From: Shimia sp.
GTDB lineage: Bacteria > Pseudomonadota > Alphaproteobacteria > Rhodobacterales > Rhodobacteraceae
NCBI RefSeq assembly: GCF_022448905.1
Contig: NZ_JAKVCW010000012.1
Coordinates: 62,001 to 126,000 of the forward strand
Direction: 5' to 3'
DNA: 64,000 nucleotides
A model generated the notes under the pieces. That model ran no database searches. It saw only the letters and a program-made list of their open reading frames with translations, and was not told the origin of the DNA. Shown piece by piece: positions 1 to 9,530 of this stretch. How positions within the stretch are numbered: position 1 is the stretch's first letter; every line of letters starts with the position of its first letter. Position numbers and translations under genes: made by a program.

Positions 1-294
1 CCAGGCGGGAAGATCGAAGCGGGCGAAACGCCTGAGGTCGCCCTGGTACGCGAGCTGAAAGAAGAGCTTGGTATCGACACCTGGGAAAGCTGTTTAGCGC
101 CGTTGACCTTTGCGTCCCACAGCTACGATGATTTCCATTTGCTGATGCCACTCTTCGCCTGTCGCAAATGGAATGGCATTCCGTCGGCGCAGGAGGGGCA
201 GACATTGGCTTGGGTCAGAGCGAAAGACCTGCGAAATTACGAGATGCCGCCCGCCGATATTCCGTTAATTCCAGTCCTCAGAGATTGGCTTTGA
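1..294 (+). CDS. MutT-type nudix hydrolase, 3' part only
   Basis: The reading frame is open from the first base and gives 97 residues before TGA. The visible part begins inside the nudix box: PGGKIEAGETPEVALVRELK followed by EELGI fits GX5EX7REUXEEXGU, with the first residues of the box outside the window. MutT proteins hydrolyse oxidised nucleoside triphosphates such as 8-oxo-dGTP to the monophosphate, keeping oxidised guanine out of DNA. The C-terminal half (LAWVRAKDLRNYEMPPAD...) has the usual MutT ending that positions the base. Length and spacing fit a complete protein of about 130 residues. The exact substrate cannot be assigned from this fragment; MutT is the likeliest family. Confidence 0.85.
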   Translation, partial: PGGKIEAGETPEVALVRELKEELGIDTWESCLAPLTFASHSYDDFHLLMPLFACRKWNGIPSAQEGQTLAWVRAKDLRNYEMPPADIPLIPVLRDWL

Positions 295-472
295 GGGCAC
301 AAACTGTGCAATTGGTCGACTTTTGAGCAACATTTTGTAGCAGTTTGCGAAACCGACGGCTTTCCTAAGGCTTGATTGTGTCCTAACATGAAACTTATGT
401 GACGGGCGCCTATGCACCAAATGTTAACCAATTTACTGTTTCATCGATGTCAATCAAATGGGGATTTTTGAC

Positions 473-598
473 ATGCTTAAGACGATCACAGTTGGAAGTT
501 GTGTTTCTATTCAAGGACAGGTGATCAAAAACCTGCCAGACGGGCGGGTTTCGATCCGCGTCGGAGACACGGTGTACTCTGGGAAGCCGATCTCCTAA
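473..598 (+). CDS. 41-residue small protein, unknown function
   Basis: A short frame starting ATGCTTAAGACGATC encodes 41 residues, MLKTITVGSCVSIQGQVIKN followed by LPDGRVSIRVGDTVYSGKPIS. A GGGGA stretch lies about nine bases upstream of the ATG, and an intrinsic terminator follows 18 bases after the stop, so the gene has its own transcription-unit layout. The predicted product is a small beta-rich protein with two short glycine-containing strands (GQVIKNLPDGRVSIRVGDTVY), like a mini beta-barrel. It has no signal peptide or membrane segment. I recall similar tiny proteins in other Rhodobacteraceae but assign no function. Its neighbours (mutT upstream, infB convergent) give no clue. Confidence 0.55.
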   Translation: MLKTITVGSCVSIQGQVIKNLPDGRVSIRVGDTVYSGKPIS

Positions 599-615
599 GA
601 GTGCAACCATCCAAG

Positions 616-648
616 AAAAAGGCCGCCTCTCACGTAGGCGGCCTTTTT
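616..648. terminator. Bidirectional intrinsic terminator
   Basis: The arms GGCCGCCT (621-628) and AGGCGGCC (636-643) form a perfect 8-bp stem with a 7-base loop. The stem is preceded by five A and followed by five T, so it can terminate transcription in both directions: the 41-codon gene on the plus strand and infB on the minus strand. Confidence 0.9.
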
Positions 649-682
649 CTTTTCTGTGTACGGTGTCACGAAAGACGCTGGA

Positions 683-3178
683 TTAATCCAGCGTCCTTGT
701 GACTTCTTCACGCTCAAAGATTTCGATCACATCGTCAGCGCGGATATCGTCGTAATTCTCAAATGCCATACCGCATTCCTGACCAGACTGAACCTCCGCC
801 ACTTCATCTTTGAAGCGCTTGAGCGTCTTCAGAGTACCTTCGTGGATCACCACGTTGTCACGTAGCAGGCGCACACCGGCGGAGCGACGCGCCACACCTT
901 CGGTGACGATACAACCAGCCACTTTGCCGACACCGGTAACTTTGAACACTTCTTTGATCGCAGCGTAGCCGATGAAGTTCTCACGGATTTCTGCAGACAG
1001 AAGACCCGAAGCAGCCGCCTTAACATCATCCACGAGGTCATAGATCACCGAGTAGTACCGGATCTCCACACCCTTTTGGTTGGCAGTGTTGCGCGCAGAT
1101 GCGTTGGCACGGACATTGAAGCCCATGATCGGGGCACCGGAGGCTTCGGCCAAACCGACATCGGTCTCAGTGATCGCGCCAACACCATGGTGCAGCACGC
1201 GGACGCGCACTTCGTTGTTGCCGATTTTTTCCATCGCCTGAACGATGGCCTCAGCAGAACCTTGAACATCCGCCTTCACCAGAATTGGCAGCTCGGCGAC
1301 GTTCTCGTCTTCCTTGGCCTTCTGCATCAGCTGTTCCAGCGTGGTCGCTGCGCCAGCTGCCGCACGTTTGTCCTTGGCAGCCTGCTCACGATACTCCGCG
1401 ATTTCACGCGCCTGGGCTTCGGTCTCGGTCACGTTCAGAACGTCACCGGCTTCCGGTGTGCCGTTCAGACCAAGCACCTCAACAGGCACCGATGGACCAG
1501 CTTCTTTGACGCGTTCGCCTTTGTCGTTGATCAGCGCACGAACCTTACCGTACTGCTCACCCACAACGAAGATATCGCCTTGCTTCAGCGTACCGGTCTG
1601 AACCAGAACAGTCGCCACAGGACCACGGCCCACATCAAGCTGCGCTTCGATCACAGCACCCTGTGCTGCACGATCCGGGTTGGCTTTCAGCTCCAGGATT
1701 TCTGCTTGCAGCGCAATGGCTTCGAGCAATTCGTCCAGACCTTGGCCAGTGTGTGCAGAAACTTCGACGTCCTGCACTTCACCAGACATCGCTTCCACGA
1801 TCACTTCGTGCTGCAGAAGCTCTGCGCGCACTTTGTTTGGATCGGCGGCAGGTTTATCGATCTTGTTGATCGCTACGATCATTGGCACTTCGGCCGCCTT
1901 GGCGTGGTTAATCGCTTCGATTGTTTGCGGCATGACCGAGTCGTCAGCAGCCACAACCAGAACCACGATATCCGTTACCTGAGCACCACGCGAACGCATG
2001 GAGGTAAAGGCGGCGTGGCCTGGCGTATCTAGGAACGACAGCGTTACGCCATCATCGGTTTTTACCTGGTACGCACCGATGTGCTGGGTGATGCCGCCTG
2101 CTTCGCCGGACACAACCTTCGCGTCGCGGATCGCATCCAGAAGCGAGGTTTTGCCGTGGTCAACGTGGCCCATGATGGTGATGACCGGAGGACGCGGCTG
2201 AAGGTCTTCTTCCTTGTCCTCAACATCAGCAATCACATCTTCCACGTCCGCGTCGGAAACGCGCACAACCTTGTGGCCGAACTCCTCGATGATCAATTCC
2301 GCAGTGTCCGCGTCAATCGACTGGTTCTGCGTAACCATCATACCCATTTTCATGAGCTCTTTCACAACGTCGGCAACACGCTCGGCCATACGGTTTGCAA
2401 GCTCCGACACCACAATGGCCTCCGGTAGCTGCACGTCACGCACAACCTTTTCGCGCTCAACCTGACCACCCATAGCTTTCTGACGCGCGCGCTCTTGCTT
2501 ACGCTTCATCGCCGCCATGGAACGATGACGGTTGTTCTCGCCACCGGTTGCCTGACCCAGTGTCAGCTTGCCGGAACGACGGCCATCATCACGACCTTTG
2601 TTGCCGCGACCACGCTGTTCACGCTCACGGTCCGCTTTGCGCGGTGTTGCAGCTGGTGCTGGTTTGCCAGATGGTGCGCCACGGCCTTGCGGTGTGGAAG
2701 ACGGCGCAGGAGCAGCAGCTTCGGCAGCCGCACGTTTCGCAGCAGCTTCGGCAGCTTCTTTTTTCTTGCGTTCTTCTTCTTCCGCTTTCTTGCGGGCACG
2801 CTCTTCGGCTTCGCGCTGTTCGCGTTCTTTGGCTTCCGCCTCCAAACGACGGCGCTCACGGGCTTCCGCGCGTTCTTTTTCTTCCGCTTCGCGCTTTGCA
2901 GCGTCTTCGGCTTCGCGGGCTTTAGCAGCCTGTAGCGCCTTCAGACGGCGCTCCATTTCCGCATCAGAAATGCCGGATGGGCGGCGAGAAGGGTCGCCAC
3001 CTGGCTTCGCCGAACCGCCGCCAGTTTTGGCCGCGCCGGGCTTAGGCACCACAACGCGCTTACGCTTGGTTTCCACCACGACATTTTTCTTACGTCCGTG
3101 GCTGAAGCTCTGCGTTACATTGCCGGGGCGGTTGCCGCCGCGCAGACCCAAGGTTTTTTTACCGTCGTTATCGCTCAT
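683..3178 (-). CDS. infB: Translation initiation factor IF-2
   Basis: The 831-residue GTPase delivers initiator tRNA to the 30S subunit and promotes subunit joining. The N-terminal third is a long basic/acidic low-complexity stretch ([24 protein letters not shown] repeats) typical of alphaproteobacterial IF-2. The G1 loop GHVDHGKT is at residues 337-344, followed by DTPGHAAF (G3) and NKIDKP (G4), then the beta-barrel and C-terminal tRNA-binding domains ending [12 protein letters not shown] chose ATG at 3178 because its ATGA overlaps the ylxR stop, which indicates translational coupling, and because [15 protein letters not shown] is the family's usual start. It is the last gene of the rimP-nusA-ylxR-infB operon, closed by the terminator at 616-648. 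Confidence 0.98.
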   Translation of the reverse strand: MSDNDGKKTLGLRGGNRPGNVTQSFSHGRKKNVVVETKRKRVVVPKPGAAKTGGGSAKPGGDPSRRPSGISDAEMERRLKALQAAKAREAEDAAKREAEEKERAEARERRRLEAEAKEREQREAEERARKKAEEEERKKKEAAEAAAKRAAAEAAAPAPSSTPQGRGAPSGKPAPAATPRKADREREQRGRGNKGRDDGRRSGKLTLGQATGGENNRHRSMAAMKRKQERARQKAMGGQVEREKVVRDVQLPEAIVVSELANRMAERVADVVKELMKMGMMVTQNQSIDADTAELIIEEFGHKVVRVSDADVEDVIADVEDKEEDLQPRPPVITIMGHVDHGKTSLLDAIRDAKVVSGEAGGITQHIGAYQVKTDDGVTLSFLDTPGHAAFTSMRSRGAQVTDIVVLVVAADDSVMPQTIEAINHAKAAEVPMIVAINKIDKPAADPNKVRAELLQHEVIVEAMSGEVQDVEVSAHTGQGLDELLEAIALQAEILELKANPDRAAQGAVIEAQLDVGRGPVATVLVQTGTLKQGDIFVVGEQYGKVRALINDKGERVKEAGPSVPVEVLGLNGTPEAGDVLNVTETEAQAREIAEYREQAAKDKRAAAGAATTLEQLMQKAKEDENVAELPILVKADVQGSAEAIVQAMEKIGNNEVRVRVLHHGVGAITETDVGLAEASGAPIMGFNVRANASARNTANQKGVEIRYYSVIYDLVDDVKAAASGLLSAEIRENFIGYAAIKEVFKVTGVGKVAGCIVTEGVARRSAGVRLLRDNVVIHEGTLKTLKRFKDEVAEVQSGQECGMAFENYDDIRADDVIEIFEREEVTRTLD

Positions 3179-3807
3179 CTGGCTGTCTTGTCCTTCCCGG
3201 AGGCCGCTGCCACCGTTTCTTCGCGTACGCCTTTTAATCTTAGGGCTTCCTCTACAACACGTTTTGTGAGTCCGCCAGACGCAAGCGCTCCATGTATCAC
3301 AGTTTGTCGCCCAAATGCCAAACCCAATTCGGCAGATGTGAGCCAATCTATGTGGTGACCTCCATAAGGAGGCCGTAGTTTCGATTTGCCACGTTCCGAG
3401 CCATCGCTCGCTTGCAGCAGGACCTCGGCCTCATCTTTGACAAGCCAGTCCTTAACTTTCTCATATCCGGTCACAGCAGAGCCGGATTTACGCGCCAGGC
3501 TGATAAGCTCAACCGTGCGTCGTCCCAGTTGCCTAGACACCTCGCCCACCAAATCTTCAGGCACTGTGACCTGCTGTTTGGCAGCGCGGGAAAAGACACC
3601 CTTTTTAGATGCCTTCGCCAGTGCAGATACCGATGCCGTCACCCACATGCCCCGTCCAGGCAACTTGCCGGTGACATCTGGCACAACCTGCGCGTCCGGG
3701 CCGACCACAAAACGGATCAACCCCTCTTTTGGCGCCACAGCGCCGGTGACAATGCACTTGCGCTCTGGCGTGTCGCCCTTTTTGCCGGGACGGCCACCGC
3801 GGCTCAT
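3175..3807 (-). CDS. ylxR: YlxR (DUF448) / L7Ae-like fusion, RNA-binding
   Basis: The 210-residue protein carries the YlxR domain at residues ~12-95 with its hallmarks [13 protein letters not shown] and GRGMWV. A second domain (~100-190: [20 protein letters not shown] and what follows) resembles the L7Ae/L30e ribosomal fold. The two-domain form is usual in alphaproteobacteria, where YlxR stands alone in Firmicutes. YlxR is a nucleoid/RNA-binding protein, reported to affect RNase P and transcription in Bacillus; the role of the fused form is not established. It lies between nusA and infB, and its stop overlaps the infB start by four bases, so the two are probably translated together. Confidence 0.92.
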   Translation of the reverse strand: MSRGGRPGKKGDTPERKCIVTGAVAPKEGLIRFVVGPDAQVVPDVTGKLPGRGMWVTASVSALAKASKKGVFSRAAKQQVTVPEDLVGEVSRQLGRRTVELISLARKSGSAVTGYEKVKDWLVKDEAEVLLQASDGSERGKSKLRPPYGGHHIDWLTSAELGLAFGRQTVIHGALASGGLTKRVVEEALRLKGVREETVAAASGKDKTAR

Positions 3808-3830
3808 CTCACGCCCTCCGAGGCCTGAGA

Positions 3831-5447
3831 TCAGGCCTCAGCCTCCTCGGAAGTTTCTTCTTCGCCTTCTACGGCGTCCGCTTCCAACTCGGCAGGGTCA
3901 ACCCAACCCAGCACAATGCGTGCGGTCATCACCATATCTTGCGCTTCTTCCAGTGTGACACCAAATGGCTCCAGCACACCGTCATCTTTCACACGCTCAG
4001 TGCCGTTGGTTGTCCAGCCACCGGCCAGTTCCCAATCTGCGCATGTCGCAAAATCTTCAAGGTTCAAAACGCCATCTTTGGCCAGCGCTTCGATCATTTG
4101 GGGTGTCAGACCCTCAAATGCAACCAGGCTGTCCTGAACACCCAATTCACGGGCCGCATCCAGTGCAGCCTTGTTTTGTGCATCGATGTAGTCACGCGCA
4201 CGGGCCTGAAGTTCACCAGCGGTGCCTTCGTCCACGCCATCGATAACCAGCAGTTCGTCAATCTCAACATATGCAACCTCTTCGAGGTTTGTGAAACCTT
4301 CGGACACGAGAAGCTGAGCAAAGAATTCGTCCAGATCCAGAGTTTCCATGAACAGCTTGGTGCGCTCTTCGAACTCTTTCTGACGACGCTCGGATTCTTC
4401 GGCCTCAGTCATGATATCGATGTCCAGCGCAGTCAGCTGACTTGCCAGACGCACGTTCTGACCCCGGCGTCCAATGGCCAGAGACAGCTGCTCGTCAGGC
4501 ACAACCACTTCGATTTTGCCGGCCTCTTCATCCAAAACAACCTTGGACACTTCCGCAGGCTGCAACGCGTTCACAAGGAAGGTCGGCTGATCTTCGTTCC
4601 AAGGAATGATGTCGATTTTTTCGCCCTGAAGCTCATTAACAACCGCCTGAACACGGGAGCCACGCATACCAACACAGGCACCAACTGGATCAATCGAACC
4701 ATCGTGGGAGATTACAGCAATCTTTGCGCGCGAGCCCGGGTCACGGGCCACAGCCTTGATGTCGATGATGCCATCATAGATTTCAGGCACTTCCATCTTG
4801 AACAGCTCGGCCATGAACTCTGGCGCGGTACGGCTCAGGAAGATCTGGTGGCCACGTGGCTCACGGCGCACTTCTTTGATGTAGGCGCGGACGCGGTCGC
4901 CGGAGCGATAGCTTTCGCGGCCAATCTTGTCGTTGCGGCGCAGCACGGCTTCTGCACCACCCACGTCAACAATCACGTTGCCAAACTCTTCGCGCTTCAC
5001 GGCGCCGTTGATGATGGTACCTGCGCGGTCTTTGAAATCTTCATACTGACGGTCACGCTCAGCTTCACGAACCTTCTGCAGGATCACCTGCTTGGCGGAT
5101 TGCGCGGCAATACGGCCCATTTCAACCGGCGGCACTTCTTCGATGAACTGCTGGCCGATTTCTGGATTTTCCATGTACTGCTTGGCCTGCTCAACGGTGA
5201 ACTCGGCCTGGTAGTTTTCCAGTTCTTCGTCGGCAACCACTGTCCTCACACGGGTAAATGTCGCTTTGCCGGTTTTGCGGTCGATGGACACGCGAATGTC
5301 CATTTCAGCGCCGTAGCGGCTCTTGGCGGCACGGGCAAGCGATTCTTCCATCGCTTCGACCACGAGACCCGGGTCGATCATTTTCTCACGCGCCACCGCT
5401 TCGGCGGTTTGAAGCAGCTCGAGCTGGTTTGCAGAGGTGATTGCCAT
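3831..5447 (-). CDS. nusA: Transcription termination/antitermination factor NusA
   Basis: NusA (538 residues) binds RNA polymerase and modulates pausing, termination and antitermination. The N-terminal RNAP-binding domain (~1-125) is followed by an S1 domain (~130-200, RSGDRVRAYIKEV). Two KH domains carry GXXG loops (GMRGSR and GRRGQN), and C-terminal helix-hairpin-helix repeats end in an acidic tail. The start at 5447 (MAITSANQLELLQ) is preceded by GAGGAG at the right spacing; an in-frame upstream extension would overlap rimP and lacks conservation. Only four bases separate it from the rimP stop. Because NusA can act on intrinsic terminators, the hairpin in this operon's leader (6062-6085) may provide feedback. 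Confidence 0.98.
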   Translation of the reverse strand: MAITSANQLELLQTAEAVAREKMIDPGLVVEAMEESLARAAKSRYGAEMDIRVSIDRKTGKATFTRVRTVVADEELENYQAEFTVEQAKQYMENPEIGQQFIEEVPPVEMGRIAAQSAKQVILQKVREAERDRQYEDFKDRAGTIINGAVKREEFGNVIVDVGGAEAVLRRNDKIGRESYRSGDRVRAYIKEVRREPRGHQIFLSRTAPEFMAELFKMEVPEIYDGIIDIKAVARDPGSRAKIAVISHDGSIDPVGACVGMRGSRVQAVVNELQGEKIDIIPWNEDQPTFLVNALQPAEVSKVVLDEEAGKIEVVVPDEQLSLAIGRRGQNVRLASQLTALDIDIMTEAEESERRQKEFEERTKLFMETLDLDEFFAQLLVSEGFTNLEEVAYVEIDELLVIDGVDEGTAGELQARARDYIDAQNKAALDAARELGVQDSLVAFEGLTPQMIEALAKDGVLNLEDFATCADWELAGGWTTNGTERVKDDGVLEPFGVTLEEAQDMVMTARIVLGWVDPAELEADAVEGEEETSEEAEA

Positions 5448-5451
5448 GATT

Positions 5452-6045
5452 TTACTCCTCAGACTCGCCGGACGCTTCTTCGCCGGTCTCGATGTCGTCA
5501 AATTCGTCTTCGTTCAGAATGCCCGCTTCTTTGCGCGCCTTGAGCATCTCTTTGATAAGGTCGTCGGTCAGCATCAGCTTCGCATCGGCCAACCAGTCAA
5601 AGTTCAAGCCCACCGTAACGGTTTCGCCTTGATCCTCGATGTTGATCAAAACATCTTCGCCTTCGATGCCAGCCAGAATGCCGCGGAACCGCTTGCGCCC
5701 GTCGATGAGCTCAGCGGTTTCGACTTTGGCTTCATAGCCTTCGTAGGCTTCAAAGTCTTTCATCCGTGTCAATGGACGGTCCACACCAGGACTGCCAACT
5801 TCTAAGGTGTACGAATCCGCGAGCGGGTCTTCGACGTCCAGAATCGCGCTCACCGCATTGGAGATCTGGGCACATTCATCCACTTCAATGCCGCCACCAG
5901 GCCGCTCAGCCATGATCTGCAACGTGTGGGTCTTGCCACCCATCAGACGCAGGCGCACCAATTCAAACCCCATGTCCTCAATGACTGGGGCAACAATATC
6001 TGCCAGCTTGCGGTCAATCGCCGCTTTGGCAATGAGGTCACTCAT
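5452..6045 (-). CDS. rimP: Ribosome maturation factor RimP
   Basis: The 197-residue protein is needed for maturation of the 30S subunit. Its N-terminal alpha/beta domain contains [19 protein letters not shown] and the conserved stretch [12 protein letters not shown] (~residues 81-92). A C-terminal SH3-like barrel ([20 protein letters not shown]) follows, and the end is an acidic tail longer than in the E. coli protein. It is the first gene of the rimP-nusA-ylxR-infB operon. ATG at 6045 is the only sensible start. The intrinsic-terminator hairpin ends 16 bases upstream, so there is no room for a promoter between them. Confidence 0.97.
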   Translation of the reverse strand: MSDLIAKAAIDRKLADIVAPVIEDMGFELVRLRLMGGKTHTLQIMAERPGGGIEVDECAQISNAVSAILDVEDPLADSYTLEVGSPGVDRPLTRMKDFEAYEGYEAKVETAELIDGRKRFRGILAGIEGEDVLINIEDQGETVTVGLNFDWLADAKLMLTDDLIKEMLKARKEAGILNEDEFDDIETGEEASGESEE

Positions 6046-6061
6046 AGGCTTCTTCCAAACA

Positions 6062-6085
6062 CAAAAAAACGGGCCCGCGGCCCGT
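6062..6085 (-). terminator. Terminator hairpin in the rimP leader (possible attenuator)
   Basis: Read on the minus strand, the arms ACGGGCC and GGCCCGT (6079-6085 and 6069-6075) form a perfect GC-rich stem, followed by a run of seven T (6063-6069). It lies after the stop of the binding-protein gene at 6188 and after a probable promoter at 6140-6168, but before rimP. It may therefore terminate read-through from upstream, attenuate the operon, or both. Confidence 0.8.
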
Positions 6086-6139
6086 CGATCTTTCCCGGTG
6101 GAGCGTTCAGGCTAACCCGACCGCGCCGCTGTTGAGAGG

Positions 6140-6168
6140 GATATACGTTGACAAGGCTGAGTCTGCAA
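6140..6168 (-). promoter_or_regulatory. Probable sigma-70 promoter for rimP-nusA-ylxR-infB
   Basis: On the minus strand TTGCAG (6163-6168) is separated by exactly 17 bases from TATATC (6140-6145). Transcription would begin near 6133 and give a leader of about 88 bases that contains the terminator hairpin. The boxes are recognised by eye only. Confidence 0.45.
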
Positions 6169-6187
6169 GCCCCCAGAGGAAATATGC

Positions 6188-7693
6188 CTAGGCCCGCCAC
6201 CAGCGTTCGGCGAAACGCGCGTTGTCGAGTGCATAATGCGCGCCAATGGTTTTGGGGGTACCGATATTTTCGGAAGTGGCTTGGAGATGATTGGCAAAGG
6301 CCGGGACAACAAGACTGCCATCGCGCTGCACAAGGCGCTGTAGTTCCCCATAAAGGCCCTGTCGCTTAAGTGCATCCATTTCAGATCGCGCCTTAGAGAG
6401 TAGTTCATCCACCTGACGATCTTGCCATGTTGCGTGATTCCACATTCCGCCTTTTGCGAGGTAGGCGGACATCGCCCAGTCCTCGGTCGCGCGACCCGCT
6501 GAAAAATGGAGCGACGCAGCTGCAGGATCTTGAGCAATTTCGACGCGCAAGCCAATTTGCGCCATTTGAGTCCCAAAGGTTTCCAGAACTGGCGCGAAAT
6601 CCCGCATCGACTGCGGCGACACGGCAAGGGACAAGCGCTTAATACCCTCATTTTTTAACAATGACCTAGCCCGCTCCGGATCATACGTCACCAAATCGGA
6701 CTGGTCAGAGAAATAGGGGTTCGCTGGACCAATCGGCGTGTCCCAGCCAACCTGACCGAAACCCTGCAGGCTGGACTGTACAAACGCGGGCCGATCCAAG
6801 CCATATTTCACCGCACGCCGGACAGCATCTGCTTGCTGCGCGTTCAAATGCTCCCCTATGGCAAAGCTGTAGTGCTGATTGCCTGCCAAGTTCTGAAGCG
6901 TCAGGCCCTTATGGCTCGCAATTTTCCGCGCATGGGTCGGCGCGATTTGCCCGGCGACGTCCGCTTCCCCTTCGAGCAGCACATTCAATCGAGCAGATGG
7001 ATCGGTTTCGTTTACAAAATGTAGCGCCTCAAAGAAACCGGCCTTCTCGCCCTTGTAGTGATTTGGCACACGATGCGCGCGCAAGACTTGCCCCGGCAAA
7101 AACTCCTCGACCTTGTAGAGACCTGTGCCAATCCCGTTTTGTATCGCCAACTCGACGTAGCCGGCAGGATAAATAACCAAATGGTAGTCAGACAGCAAAT
7201 AAGGGAAGTCCGCATTTGACGCGTGAAGAGTAAATTGAACCTGATTAGGCCCAACTGCCTTTAGCTCGGACACGCCACGAAGAAGTGGCTCAACAGGCGA
7301 CGTGTGTTGCCCCATGTGCAGGGCAAAGGTCTCCAGCACATCCTGCGCCACAAATGATTTGCCGTTGTGAAACTGCACATCTTTTCGCAGATCAAATGTC
7401 CAGACCCGTCCATCCGCGCTGGCGGTCCAGCTTTCCGCCAACTCTCCGCGCAGAGCCCCGTCGGGACCAATTTCAGTCAAACAATCAAACACCGCGCCAT
7501 GACTCGCCGCCATCATGAAGAGGCTGTCGTGCGTGCGCGCATCCCAGGTGTCGCTCGTCCGCCCGCCAGGCAAAACAGCGCGCAACGTTCCACCAGCCTT
7601 GGGCGTGGCTGCAGCCAAACCCAAACCTGACGCCGCCAGCACACCTGCTGCGGCACCGGTTGTCAAAAGGCTACGTCTGCTAATGCGCGACAA
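6188..7693 (-). CDS. Peptide/nickel-type ABC substrate-binding protein, Tat-exported
   Basis: The 501-residue protein belongs to the SBP family 5 (DppA/OppA type), which binds oligopeptides or similar ligands in the periplasm for an ABC importer. The N terminus (SRISRRSLLTTGAAAGVLAA) is a twin-arginine signal. The mature part has family hallmarks: GELAESWTASADGRVWTFDL, KSFVAQDV and KYGLDRPAFV. I chose TTG at 7693: it leaves the twin arginine close to the N terminus and follows CGGAG by six bases. Upstream in-frame codons would give an implausible 59-residue extension overlapping the pip gene. No permease or ATPase gene lies nearby, so its transporter partner is elsewhere and the ligand is unknown. 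Confidence 0.85.
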   Translation of the reverse strand: MSRISRRSLLTTGAAAGVLAASGLGLAAATPKAGGTLRAVLPGGRTSDTWDARTHDSLFMMAASHGAVFDCLTEIGPDGALRGELAESWTASADGRVWTFDLRKDVQFHNGKSFVAQDVLETFALHMGQHTSPVEPLLRGVSELKAVGPNQVQFTLHASNADFPYLLSDYHLVIYPAGYVELAIQNGIGTGLYKVEEFLPGQVLRAHRVPNHYKGEKAGFFEALHFVNETDPSARLNVLLEGEADVAGQIAPTHARKIASHKGLTLQNLAGNQHYSFAIGEHLNAQQADAVRRAVKYGLDRPAFVQSSLQGFGQVGWDTPIGPANPYFSDQSDLVTYDPERARSLLKNEGIKRLSLAVSPQSMRDFAPVLETFGTQMAQIGLRVEIAQDPAAASLHFSAGRATEDWAMSAYLAKGGMWNHATWQDRQVDELLSKARSEMDALKRQGLYGELQRLVQRDGSLVVPAFANHLQATSENIGTPKTIGAHYALDNARFAERWWRA

Positions 7694-7758
7694 AGTCAAA
7701 CTCCGGTAAGTCGGGGGTAGATGAGAAAGCCATCTCGCCGCAATGTCCAGCCGTTTTG

Positions 7759-8733
7759 CTAAATCCGCGCCAAATCGTCCATGATGCGCACAAGCTCCGC
7801 GCTGATCCCGGGCTCCGACAAGGCGTGGCCCGCGTTCCGAATGATCCGAAGATCGGCCATTTTCCCCCAAGCCGACGCCAAATCATAGGCGGCCTTTGGC
7901 GGGCAGATCATGTCATACCGACCCTGCACGATGTATCCCGGAATATCTTTGAGTACCGCCATATTCGCGAGAATATGTCCGTCGGTCTCCAAAAAACCCC
8001 TGTTGCGGAAGTAGTGATTCTCTAGCCGCGAAAACGCGCGCGCGTACTCAGCGGGTGCATCCCTACTGGACCCATTGGAGTACACAGAGGCCAGCGCATT
8101 TTCCCACCCCGACCAGGCGCGCGCATACTTAATTTCGGTGGCGCGATCTCCACAGAAAAGGCGGTGGTGATAGGCTTCGATCAAATCGCCACGCTCTTCT
8201 TTTGGCACCAGTTCAGCAAACCGCGCCCACGGTTCCGGCCAGAAATGACCGGCGCCACCGCCATAGAACCAATCCAGCTCCGATTGAGTCATAAGAAACA
8301 CGCCTCGCAGAACCAGATATACCGTCTGCGCCGGATGGGATTGCGCATACAAAAGTGACAGGGTTGCACCCCAGCTGCCGCCAAAGACAATCCATTCGTC
8401 AATCTCCAGCGTATCCCGAATACGTTCCATATCCGCCACCAGGTGCCAGCTGGTGTTGTTCTCCACTTCGGCATGCGGGCGAGAATGGCCACACCCACGC
8501 TGATCAAAAAGGATCACACGATAGACATTGGGATCAAAATACCGCCGCATCGCAGGACTGGATCCGCCGCCGGGGCCGCCATGCACCACAACAACCGGCA
8601 ACCCCCTTGGATTGCCCGATTGTTCGACGTAGATGCTGTGCCCGTCTCCCACGTCCAGCATCCTCTGGTCAAAGGGCTCGACCGGAGGATAAAGGTAGTG
8701 CACTGCGCGCTTTTGGCCCGAGTTTTTGTCCAT
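7759..8733 (-). CDS. pip: Proline iminopeptidase
   Basis: The 324-residue alpha/beta-hydrolase of peptidase family S33 removes N-terminal proline from peptides in the cytoplasm. The oxyanion-hole motif HGGPGGG is at residues 51-57 and the nucleophile elbow GGSWG puts Ser120 in place. Asp274 (GRYDMICP) and His303 (NAGHAL) complete the triad. Length matches bacterial Pip, and there is no signal peptide. The downstream binding-protein gene starts 65 bases after this stop on the same strand and could be cotranscribed, which would suit peptide uptake and breakdown, though that link is only positional. Confidence 0.95.
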   Translation of the reverse strand: MDKNSGQKRAVHYLYPPVEPFDQRMLDVGDGHSIYVEQSGNPRGLPVVVVHGGPGGGSSPAMRRYFDPNVYRVILFDQRGCGHSRPHAEVENNTSWHLVADMERIRDTLEIDEWIVFGGSWGATLSLLYAQSHPAQTVYLVLRGVFLMTQSELDWFYGGGAGHFWPEPWARFAELVPKEERGDLIEAYHHRLFCGDRATEIKYARAWSGWENALASVYSNGSSRDAPAEYARAFSRLENHYFRNRGFLETDGHILANMAVLKDIPGYIVQGRYDMICPPKAAYDLASAWGKMADLRIIRNAGHALSEPGISAELVRIMDDLARI

Positions 8734-8782
8734 GTCCTACCTATAATGGTTGCGACGCCCAAATGAGCATGGAGAGTTGAAA

Positions 8783-9526
8783 ATGCAAGCCACCAATACC
8801 ACGGTAGACCCTGCCGAAGTGGCCAAATTTGAAGCCATGGCGGCTGAATGGTGGGATCCCAACGGCAAGTTCAAACCGTTGCACATGCTCAATCCGTGCC
8901 GCCTTGATTACATTACGACGCAGATTGCCGCGGAGTTCAATCGCGACTTATCTTCCGCGCGCCCTTTTGAGGGGCTGCGTCTGCTCGACATTGGCTGCGG
9001 TGGCGGTTTGCTGTCAGAGCCAATGGCGCGTCTTGGGGCCGAGGTGATTGGCGCAGATGCCGCTGGGGGAAACCTGCCGGTGGCACGTATTCATGCCGAG
9101 CAATCAGGGCTGACCATCGATTATCGCCACACAACAGCCGAAGCGATGGCTGAAGCCGGAGAGCAATTTGACGTCGTTTTGAATATGGAAGTTGTTGAAC
9201 ATGTCGCTGATCCGTTGAGCTACATGACCGCTTGTCAGCAACTGCTCAAATCCGGCGGCTTGCACATTTGCTCCACCATTAACCGGAATCCCAAGAGCTT
9301 TGCGATGGCGATTGTCGGCGCGGAATACGTCATGCGCTGGCTGCCCAAAGGCACGCATGAATGGCACAAGTTCATCACGCCAGACGAGTTGTTCGGCCTG
9401 ATCGAACAATCCGGCCTGACACCGGTGGATCGCAAGGGGTTTGTGTTCAATCCGATCAGCTGGCAGTGGTCGATTTCGGACAAAGACCTGAGCGTCAACT
9501 ACGTAACCGCCAGCACAAAATCCTGA
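8783..9526 (+). CDS. ubiG: Ubiquinone biosynthesis O-methyltransferase
   Basis: UbiG (247 residues) performs both O-methylations of ubiquinone synthesis using S-adenosylmethionine. Motif I ([14 protein letters not shown]) is at residues 67-80, and [11 protein letters not shown] and the C-terminal [14 protein letters not shown] are typical of UbiG. ATG at 8783 follows GGAGAG by six bases; the in-frame upstream codons lack conservation. It is divergent from pip and convergent with the marR gene, whose stop lies four bases away, so there is no space for a separate terminator between them. Confidence 0.97.
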   Translation: MQATNTTVDPAEVAKFEAMAAEWWDPNGKFKPLHMLNPCRLDYITTQIAAEFNRDLSSARPFEGLRLLDIGCGGGLLSEPMARLGAEVIGADAAGGNLPVARIHAEQSGLTIDYRHTTAEAMAEAGEQFDVVLNMEVVEHVADPLSYMTACQQLLKSGGLHICSTINRNPKSFAMAIVGAEYVMRWLPKGTHEWHKFITPDELFGLIEQSGLTPVDRKGFVFNPISWQWSISDKDLSVNYVTASTKS

Positions 9527-9530
9527 CCGT

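Noticed and set aside
1076-2032. 318-codon open frame on the plus strand
   Set aside because: It lies wholly antisense to infB, and its His/Phe/Arg-rich product is what a mirrored high-GC gene gives. No ribosome-binding site.
3939-5543. 534-codon open frame on the plus strand
   Set aside because: Antisense to nusA and rimP, whose protein motifs are unmistakable; no domain is visible in the product.
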